Shown piece after piece: positions 18,607 to 28,665 of a stretch of DNA of 64,000 bases (its first letter is position 1; every line of letters begins with the position of its first letter). Made by a program: the position numbers and the translations under genes. The notes under the pieces are model-generated. The model ran no database searches. It worked only from the letters and a program-made list of their open reading frames with translations, and had not been told where the DNA came from. The stretch spans positions 372,001 through 436,000 of the forward strand of contig CAVQWR010000003.1 of the NCBI GenBank assembly GCA_963717695.1, read 5' to 3'. This DNA is from CAIWHR01 sp963717695 (GTDB taxonomy: Bacteria; Pseudomonadota; Gammaproteobacteria; Burkholderiales; Casimicrobiaceae).

Positions 18607-20616
18607 CGGCGGTGATCGTGTGGACGCCAAGGCCGGCCGATCGCGCAGGCATGCCGCGGATCACGAGCAACGCGAGCACGACCTTGCTCGCGAGGCAGGC
18701 AACGGTCGGCGCGGTATCGCCGCGGCTCCGATTTCGCACACCGTTCATCCCGACCGACGCCGAGGGCAGTGCGTCCGGCGAAGCCTGCGCGCGGATCCGC
18801 AGTCTTCTCGCGCAGGGCGCGCCGTGGGACGCATGCGACGTGTTCCGCGTTGCCGCCGTCGCACATGCGACCGATCCCGAGCTCCTCTACTGCGGCGCGC
18901 TCGCGCATGCGCGCTCCGGCGCGACGCACGAGGCGCGCGCGCTGCTCGATCGCGCGCAGTCCGCGGCGCGGGCATCGCCGCAATTGCTCGCGCGACATCC
19001 TCAGCCTGCGCGGGCGTCTGTGGAAGGACCGCCTCCATCGCGGCCGGACGCACCCGATGCCGCGGCGATCGCGCTGCGCGCCCGCGACGAATACATGGCC
19101 GCCTGGTCGCTGCAGCACGACCCGTATCCGGGCATCAACGCCGCGACGCTCGCACTGCTTGTTGGCGATCGCCGCGCAGCGCGCGCGACCTGGCGCGCGA
19201 GGTCGACGCGCGCCTGGCGGCGAAGGGCGCGCGGCGCGACGCATGGGACCACGCGACGCGCGGGCGAGGCCGCGCTGCTGCTGGGCGAGCACAGCGGGCG
19301 CGCCGGCACTATGCGGAGGCGCACGCGCTGGCCGGCGCCGACGCCGGGGCGATCGCGACGATGCGCCGGCAACTGCTGCTGCTCTCGCGTGTGCTTCCCG
19401 ACGCCGCGCGCGATGCTCGACGTGGTGCGTGCGGCCGATGTCGTCGCCTTCACCGGCCACATGATCGATGCGCCGGACCGCGCCGTCCCGCGGTTTCCCG
19501 CGCTCCTCGAGCCGGCGGTCGCGGCGCGCGGTGCGCGCCTGGATCGCGAAGCTGCAACCGCCCGGTCTTCTATGGCTCGGCCGCGTGCGGCGCCGACATC
19601 ATCGTCCTCGAAGCCGCGCTCGCCGCCGGCGCCGAGGTGAACGTCGTGCTGCCGTTCGACCGGCAGGACTTCATCCGCAGCAGCGTGGTCAACGGCGGCG
19701 AGCGGTGGCTCGCGCGGTTCGATGCCGCGCTGTCCGCGCGCCGCGCGGATCGTGCCGGCGACCGAGGAGCGCCATCTTGGAGACGACGTCCTTTTCGAGC
19801 ACGCGGCGCGGCTGGTCGACGGGCTCGCGGTGCTGCGCGCCGCGCAGCTGCAGGCCGGCCGCGGCTCCTGTGCGTCATCGACGCCGCGTCCGGCGGACAG
19901 GTCGGCGGCACGCGGTCGGCATTCGAGCGCTGGCAGCGGTGCATCGGCGCGCCCGACGTCATCGACCTCGCTGCGCTGCGCGCGAAGTCACCGATCGGAT
20001 CGCCACGAATGCACGCGTCGCGAGCAGACGCAACGCCGCAGTGCGGCCGGCAGCGAGCCCGGATGACAGCGAGACGCGCGCGCCGCGGATGCTGAAGACG
20101 CTCGTCTTCGCCGACTTCGCCGGCTACAGCCGGGTGCAGGACATCAACGCGGCGCGTTTCCAGGGCGAGTTCTGGGCGATCGCCGCACGCGCGATTGCGG
20201 CGTCGCCGGTAAAGCCGGTCTTCGCCAACACGTGGGGCGACGGACTTTTCGTCGTGTTCGACGATGCTCCCGCCGGCGCGGCCTTTGCGCTTGCGCTGTC
20301 CGAGGGCATGCAGGCCGCGGACTGGGCGGCGCTCGGCCTGCCGGCGACGAGCCAGATCCGCATCTGCCTGCACGCGGGGCCCGTGTTCTGCGCGTTCGAT
20401 CCGGTGATCGGCCGCGACAATTACTTCGGCGCGTCGGTGACGCGTGCGGCGCGCATCGAGCCCATCACCCCGCCCGGCACCGTGTTCGCGAGCGAAGCCT
20501 TTGCCGCGACGCTCGCCGCGTCGGGCAGCACCGAATTCGTGCCCGAATACGTGGGCCGGGTCGGCCTCGCCAAGGGGTACGGCGAGTCGCGCGTCTACCG
20601 GCTGTCGCGACGCTGA
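18603..20616 (+). CDS. TPR-S / SLOG-like / class III nucleotide cyclase protein (several apparent frameshifts)
   Basis: The GTG start overlaps the STAND stop (GTGA). The first part is helical. RDEYMAAWSLQ followed by DPYPGINAATLALL matches the TRAFs-binding (TPR-S, DUF4071) domain found in MAP3K5 and in bacterial conflict proteins. A middle domain has FTGHMIDAP, GSAACGADIIVLEAALAAGA and VVLPFDRQDFI, a Rossmann-like SLOG/LOG type that binds nucleotides. The C-terminal 175 residues (from about 20090) are a class III cyclase domain: metal aspartates in FADFAGYS and WGDGLFVVF, and ASVTRAARIE where the family usually has an asparagine before the second arginine. The clean last stretch runs to the stop at 20616. 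Frames shift repeatedly between 19000 and 20080. Confidence 0.75.
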
Positions 20617-20677
20617 AGATCGCCCGCCGGCGCGCGCGACGGCGCCAACGGAAAACATTCCGCGAACGCCTCGCCGC

Positions 20678-21279
20678 TCAGCCCTGCGTGCGCAGGAGCT
20701 CGCGGATGTCGTGCGTGAAGACCTCGGGGCCCTGCCCGTAGCCGACGTAGAGCGCGCAGCCGCCCCTGCGGATCGAAGACGAACGTGCCGGCGCTGATGG
20801 TCCATCGTGTAGGTCGCCGGCGTCGGTCCCGGCTGCTTCTGGTAGACGACCTTGAATTCCTTCGCCGTGCGCGCGGTGGCGTCGGCGTCGCCGTAGAGCC
20901 CGACGAAGCGACGGGTCGAACGCGGGAACGTAGCTGCGCAAGCAGCTCCGCCGTGTCGCGCTCGGGATCGATCGTCGACGAACAGCACCTGCACGCTTCT
21001 TCGCGTCGGGACCGAGGCGCTGCATCGACCTCGGCGAGCTCGGCGAGCGTGGTCGGGCAGACGTCCGGGACATTGCGTGTAGCCGAAGAAGAGCACGACC
21101 ACCTTGCCGCGATAGTCGGCGAGCGTGCGCGGCTTGCCGTTATGGTCGGTCAGCGCGAAGTCGCGTGCCGAACGTCGTGCCGGTGACGTCGGAGCCATGA
21201 ACTTCGGCGCATCCGGCGCGCACGCCGCGGCGAGCGCGCAGGCGCCGACGAGGAGCCAGCGGCGAAGGGAGGCGATCAT
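20678..21279 (-). CDS. SCO1/SenC copper chaperone for cytochrome oxidase (apparent frameshifts)
   Basis: The N-terminus is a lipoprotein or signal-type segment (LLVGACALAAACAP). A thioredoxin-like domain follows with FALTDHNGKPRTLADYRGKVVVL-type text, FFGYTQCPD and VCP (the CxxxC copper motif when frames are joined). DATARTAKEFKVVYQK, TYTMDHSA and YVGYGQGPEVFTHDI complete it. Length is about 198 residues. SCO proteins deliver copper to the CuA site of cytochrome oxidase subunit II. At least four frame changes fall between 20760 and 21190. It closes the oxidase cluster and converges with the SIR2-TIR cassette 61 bases away. Confidence 0.85.
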
Positions 21280-21324
21280 GATTCGATCCGCAGGATTGCG
21301 CGGCGGCGCACGCGCCGCGCGTCG

Positions 21325-22211
21325 TCAGAGATAGTGGTCGACCAGGAGCGCCGATGAACAGCGCCGCGAGATAGATGATCGAGTACTTGAACGTCGCCCG
21401 CGCGAGCTCGATCGCTGTAGTCGCGGTAGAGCTGCACCGCGTAGAGCAGGAACAGCCCGCCCAGCGCCGAGCGCCGCGACGAGATAGAGGAAGCCGCTCA
21501 TCCGGATCGCGAACGGCAGCAGCGTCACCGCGACCAGCACGACCGTGTAGAGCACGATCATGCAGCCGCGTGTAGCGCGGCCCGTGCGTGACCGGCAGCA
21601 TCGGCAGGCCCGCCTTGGCGTAGTCCTGCGTCCGGTAGAGCGCCAGCGACCAGAAGTGCGGCGGCGTCCACACGAAGATGATGAGGAAGAGCAGCAGCGC
21701 CTCGGGCGCGACGTCGTTGGTGACCGCGGCCCAGCCCAGCACCGGCGGCATCGCGCCGGACGCGCCGCCGATCACGATGTTCTGCGGCGTCGCGGGCTTG
21801 AGCAGCACCGTGTAGACGATCGCGTAGCCGACGAAGGTCGCGAGCGTCAGCCACATCGTCAGCGGATTGACGAACGCGTAGAGCACCCACAGGCCCGTGC
21901 CGCCGACCACGCACGGCGAACACGAGCGTCGGCAGCGACGTCAGCTCGCCGCGCGGCAGCGGCCGGCGGCGCGTGCGCGCCATCAGCGCCGTCGATCTTC
22001 TGCTCGACGAGGCAATTGATCGCGGCCGCGGCGCCGGCGACGAGCGCGATGCCGAGCGTGCCGAACACGACCGGACCCGCGGGCGGGCATGCCGGGAACG
22101 GCGAGGAACATGCCGATCACGGCGCCGAAGACGATGAGCGACACGACCCGCGGCTTGGTCAGCGCGAGGAACTGCCGGAGGCGGATTTCGGTCCGAGGCG
22201 AGCGCGGTCAT
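21325..22211 (-). CDS. cyoE: Protoheme IX farnesyltransferase (heme O synthase), many apparent extra bases
   Basis: A UbiA-family prenyltransferase that adds farnesyl to heme b to make heme O in the inner membrane. Joined frames give the prenyl-diphosphate motif NCLVEQKID, the second aspartate-rich region YRDYSDE and helices such as LWVLYAFVNPLTMWLTLATF. IVIGGASGAMPPVLGWAA is a conserved loop. The end is ALFIALLVDHYL and stop. Single extra bases were placed near 21351, 21410, 21466, 21562, 21911, 21990, 22081 and 22196; with these ignored the length is about 293 residues, normal for CyoE/CtaB. Confidence 0.9.
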
Positions 22212-22292
22212 GGCGATGGGAGTCGGGCGGGCATCGTTGGCGGGCCCGGACGCGCCCGGCAACCGCGGATTTTACACCGAAGGGCCGCCGTC

Positions 22293-22889
22293 TCATCCGA
22301 TCGACGATGCCCGCAGCAGGCGCTCGAGGTCGTTGGCGATCCGCTTGATGTCGGGGTCCGCCGGGAAATGCAGCACGAGGTTGCCGAGCGGATCGACGAT
22401 GTAGATGCCGCGCGCCCGCGGGCAGGCGGCGCCAGCATCGCCGGCGCGGCCTGCGCGACGACGAGGCCCGGATGCTGCGCGAGGAGCGCCGGGCGCCGGC
22501 GCGCGCGTCGTCGGCGACGAGCAGCACGCGCACGACGCGGTCCTGCTCGCGGCCCTGGATCGTGCGCGCCTGCCGCGTCGCGTAGAGATCGCGCTCGCAC
22601 GCCGCGTCGCAAGCGCCGGGCGCTGACGGTCAGCAGCACCCAGCTGCCCGTGCAGATCGCGACAGCGCGAACGGCGCGCCCGCCGGCGTGCGTGCCGGCG
22701 AGCGCCGGCGCCGGCACGTCGCGAGCAGCGTCGCCGTAGTTCGCCGTCGCCTCGCGCGGGAAGAAGTAGTAGGTCGATGTACGACGCGACGATCGGCGCG
22801 AGGCACACCGCGGCGATCAGCAGCAGCGTCCGGCGGCCGCGGCGGGCGGCGCGCGCCTCTCGGGCGAAGCGGGCGACGCGGTCACGCAT
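22293..22889 (-). CDS. SCO-like single-pass membrane protein of the cytochrome oxidase cluster (apparent frameshifts)
   Basis: A protein of about 195 residues. A basic N-terminus and one membrane helix (LLLIAAVCLAPIVASY) are followed by a thioredoxin-like periplasmic part with LALSALRG/WVLLT-like text. It ends with RGIYIVDPLGNLVLHF and DIKRIANDLERLL. The type is commonly found between SURF1 and the heme-synthesis genes in betaproteobacterial oxidase clusters. It probably assists metal or thiol chemistry at subunit II, but no CxxxC motif is visible. The ATG overlaps the SURF1 stop region. At least three frame changes occur. Confidence 0.65.
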   Translation of the reverse strand: MRDRVARFAREARAARRGRRTLLLIAAVCLAPIVASYIDLLLLPARGDGELRRRCSRRAGAGARRHARRRARRSRCRDLHGQLGAADRQRPALATRRASAISTRRGRRARSRAASRTASCACCSSPTTRAPAPGAPRAASGPRRRAGRAGDAGAACPRARGIYIVDPLGNLVLHFPADPDIKRIANDLERLLRASSIG

Positions 22890-23622
22890 CGGCTTTGCTC
22901 CCGCGGCGAAAGCTGAAGTACGAGCCACAAGCCCCGCGGCGAGCGCCGCGAACGCATACCACTGCACCATGTAGATCCGGTGCTTGTCGATGCCGAAATC
23001 GGGCGCGGGCCAGTCGCGCGACGAGGTCGTCGCCGGCGCCGGACGGGCGCCGTCTGTTCGATGACGATCGGCAGCACCGCGAGTCCGGTCGCCGCGGCGA
23101 AGCGCGCGGGGTCGAGGTTCTGCCAGACGGGCCCGGTCGCGGCATCGCGCCGAGCTCGAGATAGCCGCGCGGCGGAATCGCGACGCGGCCGACGACCGTC
23201 GACGGCGCCCTGCGGCGGCGGCACCGCGGCAGCTCGCTGCGCGAAGCGCCCTGCGCGATCCAGCCGCGGTCGACGAGCACGGTGCGGCCGTCCGTGCAGC
23301 GCGAGCGGCGTGACGACGTGATAGCCGGCGCGCCCGTCGTGCACCTTGTTGTCGATCAGGATCTGGCGCTGCGCGTCGAACGTGCCGGCGGCGCTCACGT
23401 GCCGATAGCGCAGCGCGGCCCAGTCGGTGGCGTCGCGCGCAGGAGATCGAGCACGAGCGGCGGCGGCCAGCGCCGCCGCGTCCTGCTGCGCGCGCAGCGC
23501 CTCCTTCTCGTGCATGCGCCGCTGCTGCCACTGGCCGGCGGCGACGAACACGGCGATGCCGACGACCGTCGCGAGCGTGGGCAGCACGCGCCGCGAACGA
23601 GCCGGCGCGGCGGAGAGGTCAT
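22882..23622 (-). CDS. SURF1 family cytochrome oxidase assembly protein (apparent frameshifts)
   Basis: A two-helix inner-membrane protein of about 245 residues. The first helix (ATVVGIAVFVAAGQWQ) is followed by WQQRRMHEKE. The domain between the helices has RYRHVSAAGTFDA, QILIDNKVHDGRAGYHVVTP and GWIAQG, all diagnostic of SURF1. The second helix (WYAFAALAAGL) is close to the C-terminus. SURF1 binds heme a and helps its insertion into subunit I. Frames change near 22920, 23035, 23155, 23230, 23290 and 23440. It sits between the COX3/DUF2909 genes and the SCO-like protein. Confidence 0.85.
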
Positions 23623-23690
23623 GCGGATCCGGCGGCGTTTGGCATGCGGCGCGACATCCTCTACACTCGACGTTCGACCACGGAAGTCCC

Positions 23691-23891
23691 ATGAAGATCA
23701 TCGTCGTCGCCGCACTGATCGCCGTCGTCGTCGCGCCTGTTCTCGGCGCTCTACTACCTCTATCGCGACGCGGCCAGGGCACGCGCATGGTGCGGATGCT
23801 CGCGATCCGCGTCGGCGCTGTCGGTCGGGCTCGTCGCGTTCCTGGTGATCTCGTACTGGATGGGCTGGATCGGCCCGCAGGGCTGCGCTAG
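23691..23891 (+). CDS. DUF2909-type twin-membrane small protein (apparent frameshifts)
   Basis: A protein of about 65 residues with two membrane helices. The joined frames begin MKIIVVAALIAVVVA, continue SALYYLYRDAA and MVRMLAIRVALSVGLVAF, and end LVISYWMGWIGPQG. This matches the small DUF2909 'twin transmembrane' proteins encoded next to ctaE in betaproteobacteria. It lies on the plus strand, divergent from SURF1 and convergent with COX3. Function is unknown; a role in oxidase assembly is inferred only from its neighbours. The exact end is uncertain. Confidence 0.65.
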   Translation: MKIIVVAALIAVVVAPVLGALLPLSRRGQGTRMVRMLAIRVGAVGRARRVPGDLVLDGLDRPAGLR

Positions 23892-24048
23892 TCCGCCGCA
23901 TCACCGCGCGTCCGAAGCCGTGAATCGGGCGGAGCGTCGAAGCGCGCCCGAAACGGCGCGCCTGCAGTCGCCAGGTCGGCTGCGCCCGCGTGTTCGGCCG
24001 GGCGTCGATGCCGCACCGGTCCGAAGCACGCGGCTTCGCCACGCTCGG

Positions 24049-24914
24049 TCACGCCAGCCAGTAGACGAGGACGAACAGCAGCAGCCAGACGACGTCGACG
24101 AAGTGCCAGTACCACGCCGCGGCCTCGAAGCCGAAATGGTGCTCCGGCGTGAAATGTCCGCGCATGATCCGCACCAGCATCACCGTCAGCATGATCGCGC
24201 CGATCGTCACGTGCGCGCCGTGGAAGCCCGTCAGCATGAAGAACGTCGAGCCGTAGACGCCCGTCGAGAGCTTCAGGTTGAGCTCGGTGTACGCGTGGTG
24301 GTATTCGTAGGCCTGGAAGCACAGGAACGTGGAGCCCAGCGCGATCGTCACGAACAGCCACAGCTTGAGCGGCGCCGCGGTGTCCGGCCTTCAGCGCGTG
24401 GTGCGCCATCGTGAGCGTGAAGCCCGACGACAGCAGGATGATCGTGTTGAGCAGCGGGATGCCGATCGCCCCCATCGGCGTGAACTGCTCCTTGATGTAC
24501 GGGCCGACGGTCGGCCATCCGGACGTGTAGTCGGGCCAGAGCAGCTTCGACCCGAGGCTGCCCAGGTCCGGCACCGACAGGTTGCGGATGTAGAACAGCG
24601 CGCCGAAGAACGCCGCGAAGAACATCACTTCGGAGAAGATGAACCAGCTCATGCTCCAGCGGAACGAGAGGTCGACCTTCCGGTTGTACAGGTGGCCTTC
24701 CGATTCGCCGATCACGGTGCCGAACCAGCCGAACAGCATCACGAGCAGGATGCAGAAGCCGATCGCGCAGAGCCACGGGCCCGCCGGAAGGTCGTTGACC
24801 CAGAACGCCGCGCCGAACGCCAGGAGCAGCAAGCGCGAGCGAGCCGGTGATCGGCCAGTGCGACGGCTGCGGGACGAAGTAATACGGCTTGGCGCCGGTG
24901 TCTGCTGCGCTCAT
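24049..24914 (-). CDS. ctaE: Cytochrome c oxidase subunit III (two apparent extra bases)
   Basis: About 288 residues with seven helices, the usual aa3-type subunit III. It begins YYFVPQPSHWPITGS. Conserved parts are RWSMSWFIFSEVMFFAAFF, FTLTMAHHALKAG, FQAYEYHHAY, GFHGAHVTIGAI and the end EAAAWYWHFVDVVWL. Extra bases near 24389 and 24831 break the frame, and both sit in otherwise perfectly conserved sequence. The ATG follows the ctaG stop directly. It stabilises the oxygen-reducing core formed by ctaD and ctaC. Confidence 0.93.
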
Positions 24915-24915
24915 C

Positions 24916-25531
24916 TCAGATGACCTCTTTCACGTCGCGCGGGCACCGTCGCCGGCCGCCCGCCATTGGGATTATGTGCTGCCCGCGCCTTCGACTTCGA
25001 AGAACGTGTACGACAGCGTGATCGTCGCCATGTCGCGCGGCAGCTGCGGATCGACGACGAACACGACCGGCATCTGCCGCCTCTCGCCGGGCTGCCAGCG
25101 TCTGCTTCGCGAAGCAGAAGCACTCGAGCTTCTTGAAATACTGCGCGGCGTCGGGCGGTCCGTAGCTCGGGATCGCCTGGCCCGTCATCGTCCGGCCGGT
25201 CGTGTTGACGATCTCGAACACCACCTGCCGCACCTCGCCCGGATGCACGCTGATGATCGGCTCCATCGGCCGGAACGACCACGGCAGCTTGCGCACGTTG
25301 GAATCGAGCTCGATGCGCACGGTGCGTGCCGTGTCGACCTGCGTGTTGCGGACCTCGTCGGCGCGGTCGATGTTGCGCAGGCCCGTCGCCTCGCAGATCT
25401 TCGTCGTAGAACGGCACCAGCGCGTAGCCGAAGCCGAACATCGCGAGCGCGACGACGCCGAGCTTCACGAGCAGCGTCCGGTTCGAGCGGCGCCGACTCT
25501 CGGCCGCGATCGCCTGCGCACCGGCACTCAT
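24916..25531 (-). CDS. ctaG: Cytochrome c oxidase assembly protein CtaG/Cox11 (apparent frameshifts)
   Basis: A copper chaperone of about 203 residues for the CuB site of subunit I. It has one N-terminal helix (LGVVALAMFGFGYALVPFYD) and a periplasmic immunoglobulin-like domain. The copper motif is ECFCFAKQTL. Other family text is WSFRPMEPIISVHPGE, PSYGPPDAAQYFKKL and the end SYTFFEVE. Extra bases near 25091 and 25398 and at least two others shift the frame. The ATG overlaps the stop of the small protein upstream (ATGA). Confidence 0.9.
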
Positions 25532-25815
25532 CGCCGCGACCCCGGATCCGTCCGAGCGGAATCGACCGTGTCTCGCTCGCCCGGATTCACTCCGTCCGGG
25601 CCCGCGCGAAGATTCCTGCCGATCGCGACGACGAGGAACAGCAGCACCGCGGTGCCGATCACCGCGATGCCGGTCGTCGCGTCGGCGACGAAATGCGTGC
25701 GCGATGACGCCGACGAAGAAGACGAGCGCGATCGACAGCAGCGTCAGCGCCGTGCGCCGGTTCGCGGCCTTGAGCTGGCCGGGATGGCGGGATCGTGACT
25801 TCCGGTGTCGATCAT
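25528..25815 (-). CDS. Small two-helix protein of the cytochrome oxidase cluster (apparent frameshifts)
   Basis: About 95 residues if two extra bases are ignored. The first helix (TALTLLSIALVFFVGVIAHA), preceded by LKAANRR, resembles the short 'cytochrome oxidase small assembly protein' of betaproteobacteria. A second helix (GIAVIGTAVLLFLVVAIG) follows. The tail runs cleanly to a stop that overlaps the ctaG ATG as ATGA, which supports the reading. It lies directly after subunit I. Whether the two helices are one protein or two is not certain. Confidence 0.5.
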
Positions 25816-25858
25816 TGTCGTTCGGGCGTCCGCTTCAACCGGGACGCCCGGGTCCATG

Positions 25859-27478
25859 TCACTTGACGACGGGCGGCGTCTCGAACGTGTGGTACGGCGC
25901 GGGCGACGGCACCGTCCACTCCAGCGTGTCGCCGCCTTCCCATGGCTTGGCCGGCGCCTTGGCGCCCTTGCCCATGATGCACTTCAGCACCGCCCAGCAG
26001 GAAGATGAGCTGCGACAGGCCGAACCAGAACGCGCCGATCGACGCGACCATGTTCCAGTCGGCGAACTGCTGCGCGTAGTCGGGAACCCGGCGCGGCATG
26101 CCGGCGAGGCCGAGGAAGTGCATCGGGAAGAACGTGACGTTGAACAAGATCATCGACGACCAGAAGTGCAGCTTGCCGAGCTTCTCGTCGTACATCGTGC
26201 CGGTCCACTTCGGCATCCAGTAGTAGACGCCGCCGAAGAACGCGAACAGGCTGCCCGCCACCATCACGTAGTGGAAGTGCGCGACGACGTAGTAGGTGTC
26301 GTGCAGCTGGATGTCGATCGGGACGATCGCGAGCACGAGGCCGGTGAAGCCGCCCAGCGTGAACAGGAACAGGAAGCCGATCGCGAACAGCATCGGCGTC
26401 TCGAACGTCATCGAGCCCTTCCACATCGTCGCGAGCCAGTTGAACACCTTCACGCCGGTCGGCACCGCGATCAGCATCGTCGCGTACATGAAGAACAGCA
26501 TGCCCGGCGGTCGGCATGCCCGTCGTGAACATGTGGTGCGCCCACACGATGAACGACAGGATCGCGATGGCCGCGACGGCGTACACCATCGACGCGTAGC
26601 CGAAGAGCGGCTTGCGCGAGAACGTCGGGATGATCTGCGAGATGATCCCGAACGCCGGCAGGATCATGATGTAGACCTCGGGGTGGCCGAAGAACCAGAA
26701 CACGTGCTGGAACAGCACCGGGTCGCCGCCGCCGGCCGCATTGAAGAACGACGTGCCGAAGTGGCGGTCGGTGAGCAGCATCGTCACCGCGCCGGCGAGC
26801 ACCGGCATCACCGCGATCAGCAGGTACGCGGTGATGAGCCAGGTCCAGCAGAAGAGCGGCATCTTCATCAGCGTCATGCCGGGCGCGCGCAGGTTGAGGA
26901 TCGTCGTGATGATGTTGATCGAGCCCATGATCGACGACGCGCCCATGATGTGGACGGCGAAGATCGTGAGGTCCATGCCCATGCCCGGCCTGCACGGACA
27001 GCGGCGGATACATCGTCCAGCCGGCGGCGGCGGCGCCGCCCGGCACGAAGAGCGACGAGATCAGCAGGATCGCCGCCGGCGGAAGCAGCCAGAAGCTCCA
27101 GTTGTTCATCCGCGCGAACGCCATGTCGGGCGCGCCGATCATCAGCGGGATCATCCAGTTCGCGAAGCCCACCGCGGCCGGCATGATCGCGCCGAAGATC
27201 ATGATGAGGCCGTGCAGCGTCGTCATCGAGTTGAAGAACTCGGGGTTGACGATCTGCAGTCCCGGGCTTGAACAGCTCCGCACGGATCGTGAGCGCCATG
27301 ATGCCGCCGACGATGAACATCGTGAACGAGAACCACAGGTACATCGTGCCGATGTCCTTGTGGTTGGTCGTCGTGATCCAGCGCATGATCCCGGTCGGGT
27401 GATGCGCGTGGTCGTCGTGCCCGTGGTCGTCGTGACTGTGGCCGTAGCCGGCGCGACATCGTGGGAAACGCTGCTCAT
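25859..27478 (-). CDS. ctaD: Cytochrome c oxidase subunit I (several apparent extra bases)
   Basis: About 535 residues with twelve helices. Heme a and a3/CuB ligand regions are all seen: TLHGLIMIFGAIMP, WFFGHPEVYIMILPAFG with the His-Tyr active-site pair, AHHMFTTGMP, and HDTYYVVAHFHYVMVAGS. A His-rich N-terminus precedes MRWITTTNHKDIGTMYL. Extra bases at about 25991, 26504, 26987 and 27260, and an unclear change near 27430, break the frame. Each lies in a conserved motif whose continuation is obvious. It catalyses oxygen reduction coupled to proton pumping. Confidence 0.95.
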
Positions 27479-27519
27479 TGCGTGCTCCTGGACTTGATCT
27501 ATTGCACTGGCTGCGGGTC

Positions 27520-28665
27520 CTAGGACCGCGCGGCCTTGATTTCGGACGGCTGCACTGCCTCGCCGGTCTTGTTGCCCCAGCTGTTGCGCGTGTAGGTGAT
27601 CACCGCCGCGATATCGACGTCGGAAAGCGACTTGAACCCGACCATCGCGGTCGGCTTGCCGTCGCGGACGACACCGTTCAATTCGGTCTTGATCTGCTCC
27701 GCCTTCGGTCCGGTGACGACCTTGGACCCGTCGAGCGCGGGGAATGCGCCGGGCACGCCCTTGCCGGTCGCCTGATGGCAGGCGACGCAGTTCGCGGTGA
27801 AGACCTTCTCGCCGCGCGCGACGAGGTCGGCCAGCGCCCAGACCTTGTTCGGATCGTCACCGGCAGCCGCCGCCTGCTTCTTCTGCGCGTCGACCCACTT
27901 CGCGTAGTCGTCCTTCGACACGACCTCGACGACGATCGGCATGAAGCCGTGCTCCTTGCCGCACAGCTGCGAGCACTGGCCGCGGTAGGTGCCGACCTTG
28001 TCGGCGCTGAACCACGTGTCGCGGACGAAGCCCGGAATGCCGTCGTGCTGCACGCCGAACGCCGGCATGAAGAAGCCGTGGATCACGTCGCCGGCGGTGA
28101 CGAGCAGCCGGATCTTCGAGTCGACGGGAACGACCATCGGATGGTCGACCTCGAGGAGGTAGTTCGGGCCCTTGGGCGCGCGATTCTCGATCTGGTCGAG
28201 CGGCGTCGAAAGATTGGAATAGAAGCCGAAACCCTCCTGCAGGTAGTCGTAGTTCCACTTCCACTGGTAGCCCGTGACCTTGATCGTCACGTCGGGCGCC
28301 GCGGTGTCCTTCATCGCGAGGATGGTCTTCGTCGCGGGGAACGCCATGAACAGCAGGATCAGGAACGGGATGATCGTCCAGATGATCTCGACGGTCGTGT
28401 TCTCGTGGAACTGCTGCGCCGCGTGTCCCACCGACTTCCGGTGCTTGAAGATCGAGTAGAACATGACGCCGAACACGCCGATGAAGATGACGACGCAGAT
28501 CCAGAAGATGAACGAGTGCAGGTCGTACATCTGCTGCGCGATCGGCGTGACGGGCGTCTGCAGGTTGTATTCGAGCTCCGCCTGCGCGGCACCGGGCGCG
28601 GCAAGCGCCAGCGCGACGGCGGTCAATGTGCGCCGGCGTCCGGCCTTGAAATCATTGCGAACCAT
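27520..28665 (-). CDS. ctaC: Cytochrome c oxidase subunit II with C-terminal cytochrome c domain
   Basis: A 381-residue protein, intact. A signal peptide ends near AAQAELEY, and two helices follow. The CuA site is CSQLCGKEHGFM, preceded by DVIHGFF. After the CuA domain comes a cytochrome c domain with heme motif CVACH and a methionine ligand in the TAMVGFKSL segment. This fusion is typical of caa3-like or betaproteobacterial aa3 oxidases. It accepts electrons from cytochrome c in the periplasm. It is the first gene of the oxidase operon, 41 bases before ctaD, and it is unbroken although its neighbours are full of frame changes. Confidence 0.97.
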   Translation of the reverse strand: MVRNDFKAGRRRTLTAVALALAAPGAAQAELEYNLQTPVTPIAQQMYDLHSFIFWICVVIFIGVFGVMFYSIFKHRKSVGHAAQQFHENTTVEIIWTIIPFLILLFMAFPATKTILAMKDTAAPDVTIKVTGYQWKWNYDYLQEGFGFYSNLSTPLDQIENRAPKGPNYLLEVDHPMVVPVDSKIRLLVTAGDVIHGFFMPAFGVQHDGIPGFVRDTWFSADKVGTYRGQCSQLCGKEHGFMPIVVEVVSKDDYAKWVDAQKKQAAAAGDDPNKVWALADLVARGEKVFTANCVACHQATGKGVPGAFPALDGSKVVTGPKAEQIKTELNGVVRDGKPTAMVGFKSLSDVDIAAVITYTRNSWGNKTGEAVQPSEIKAARS

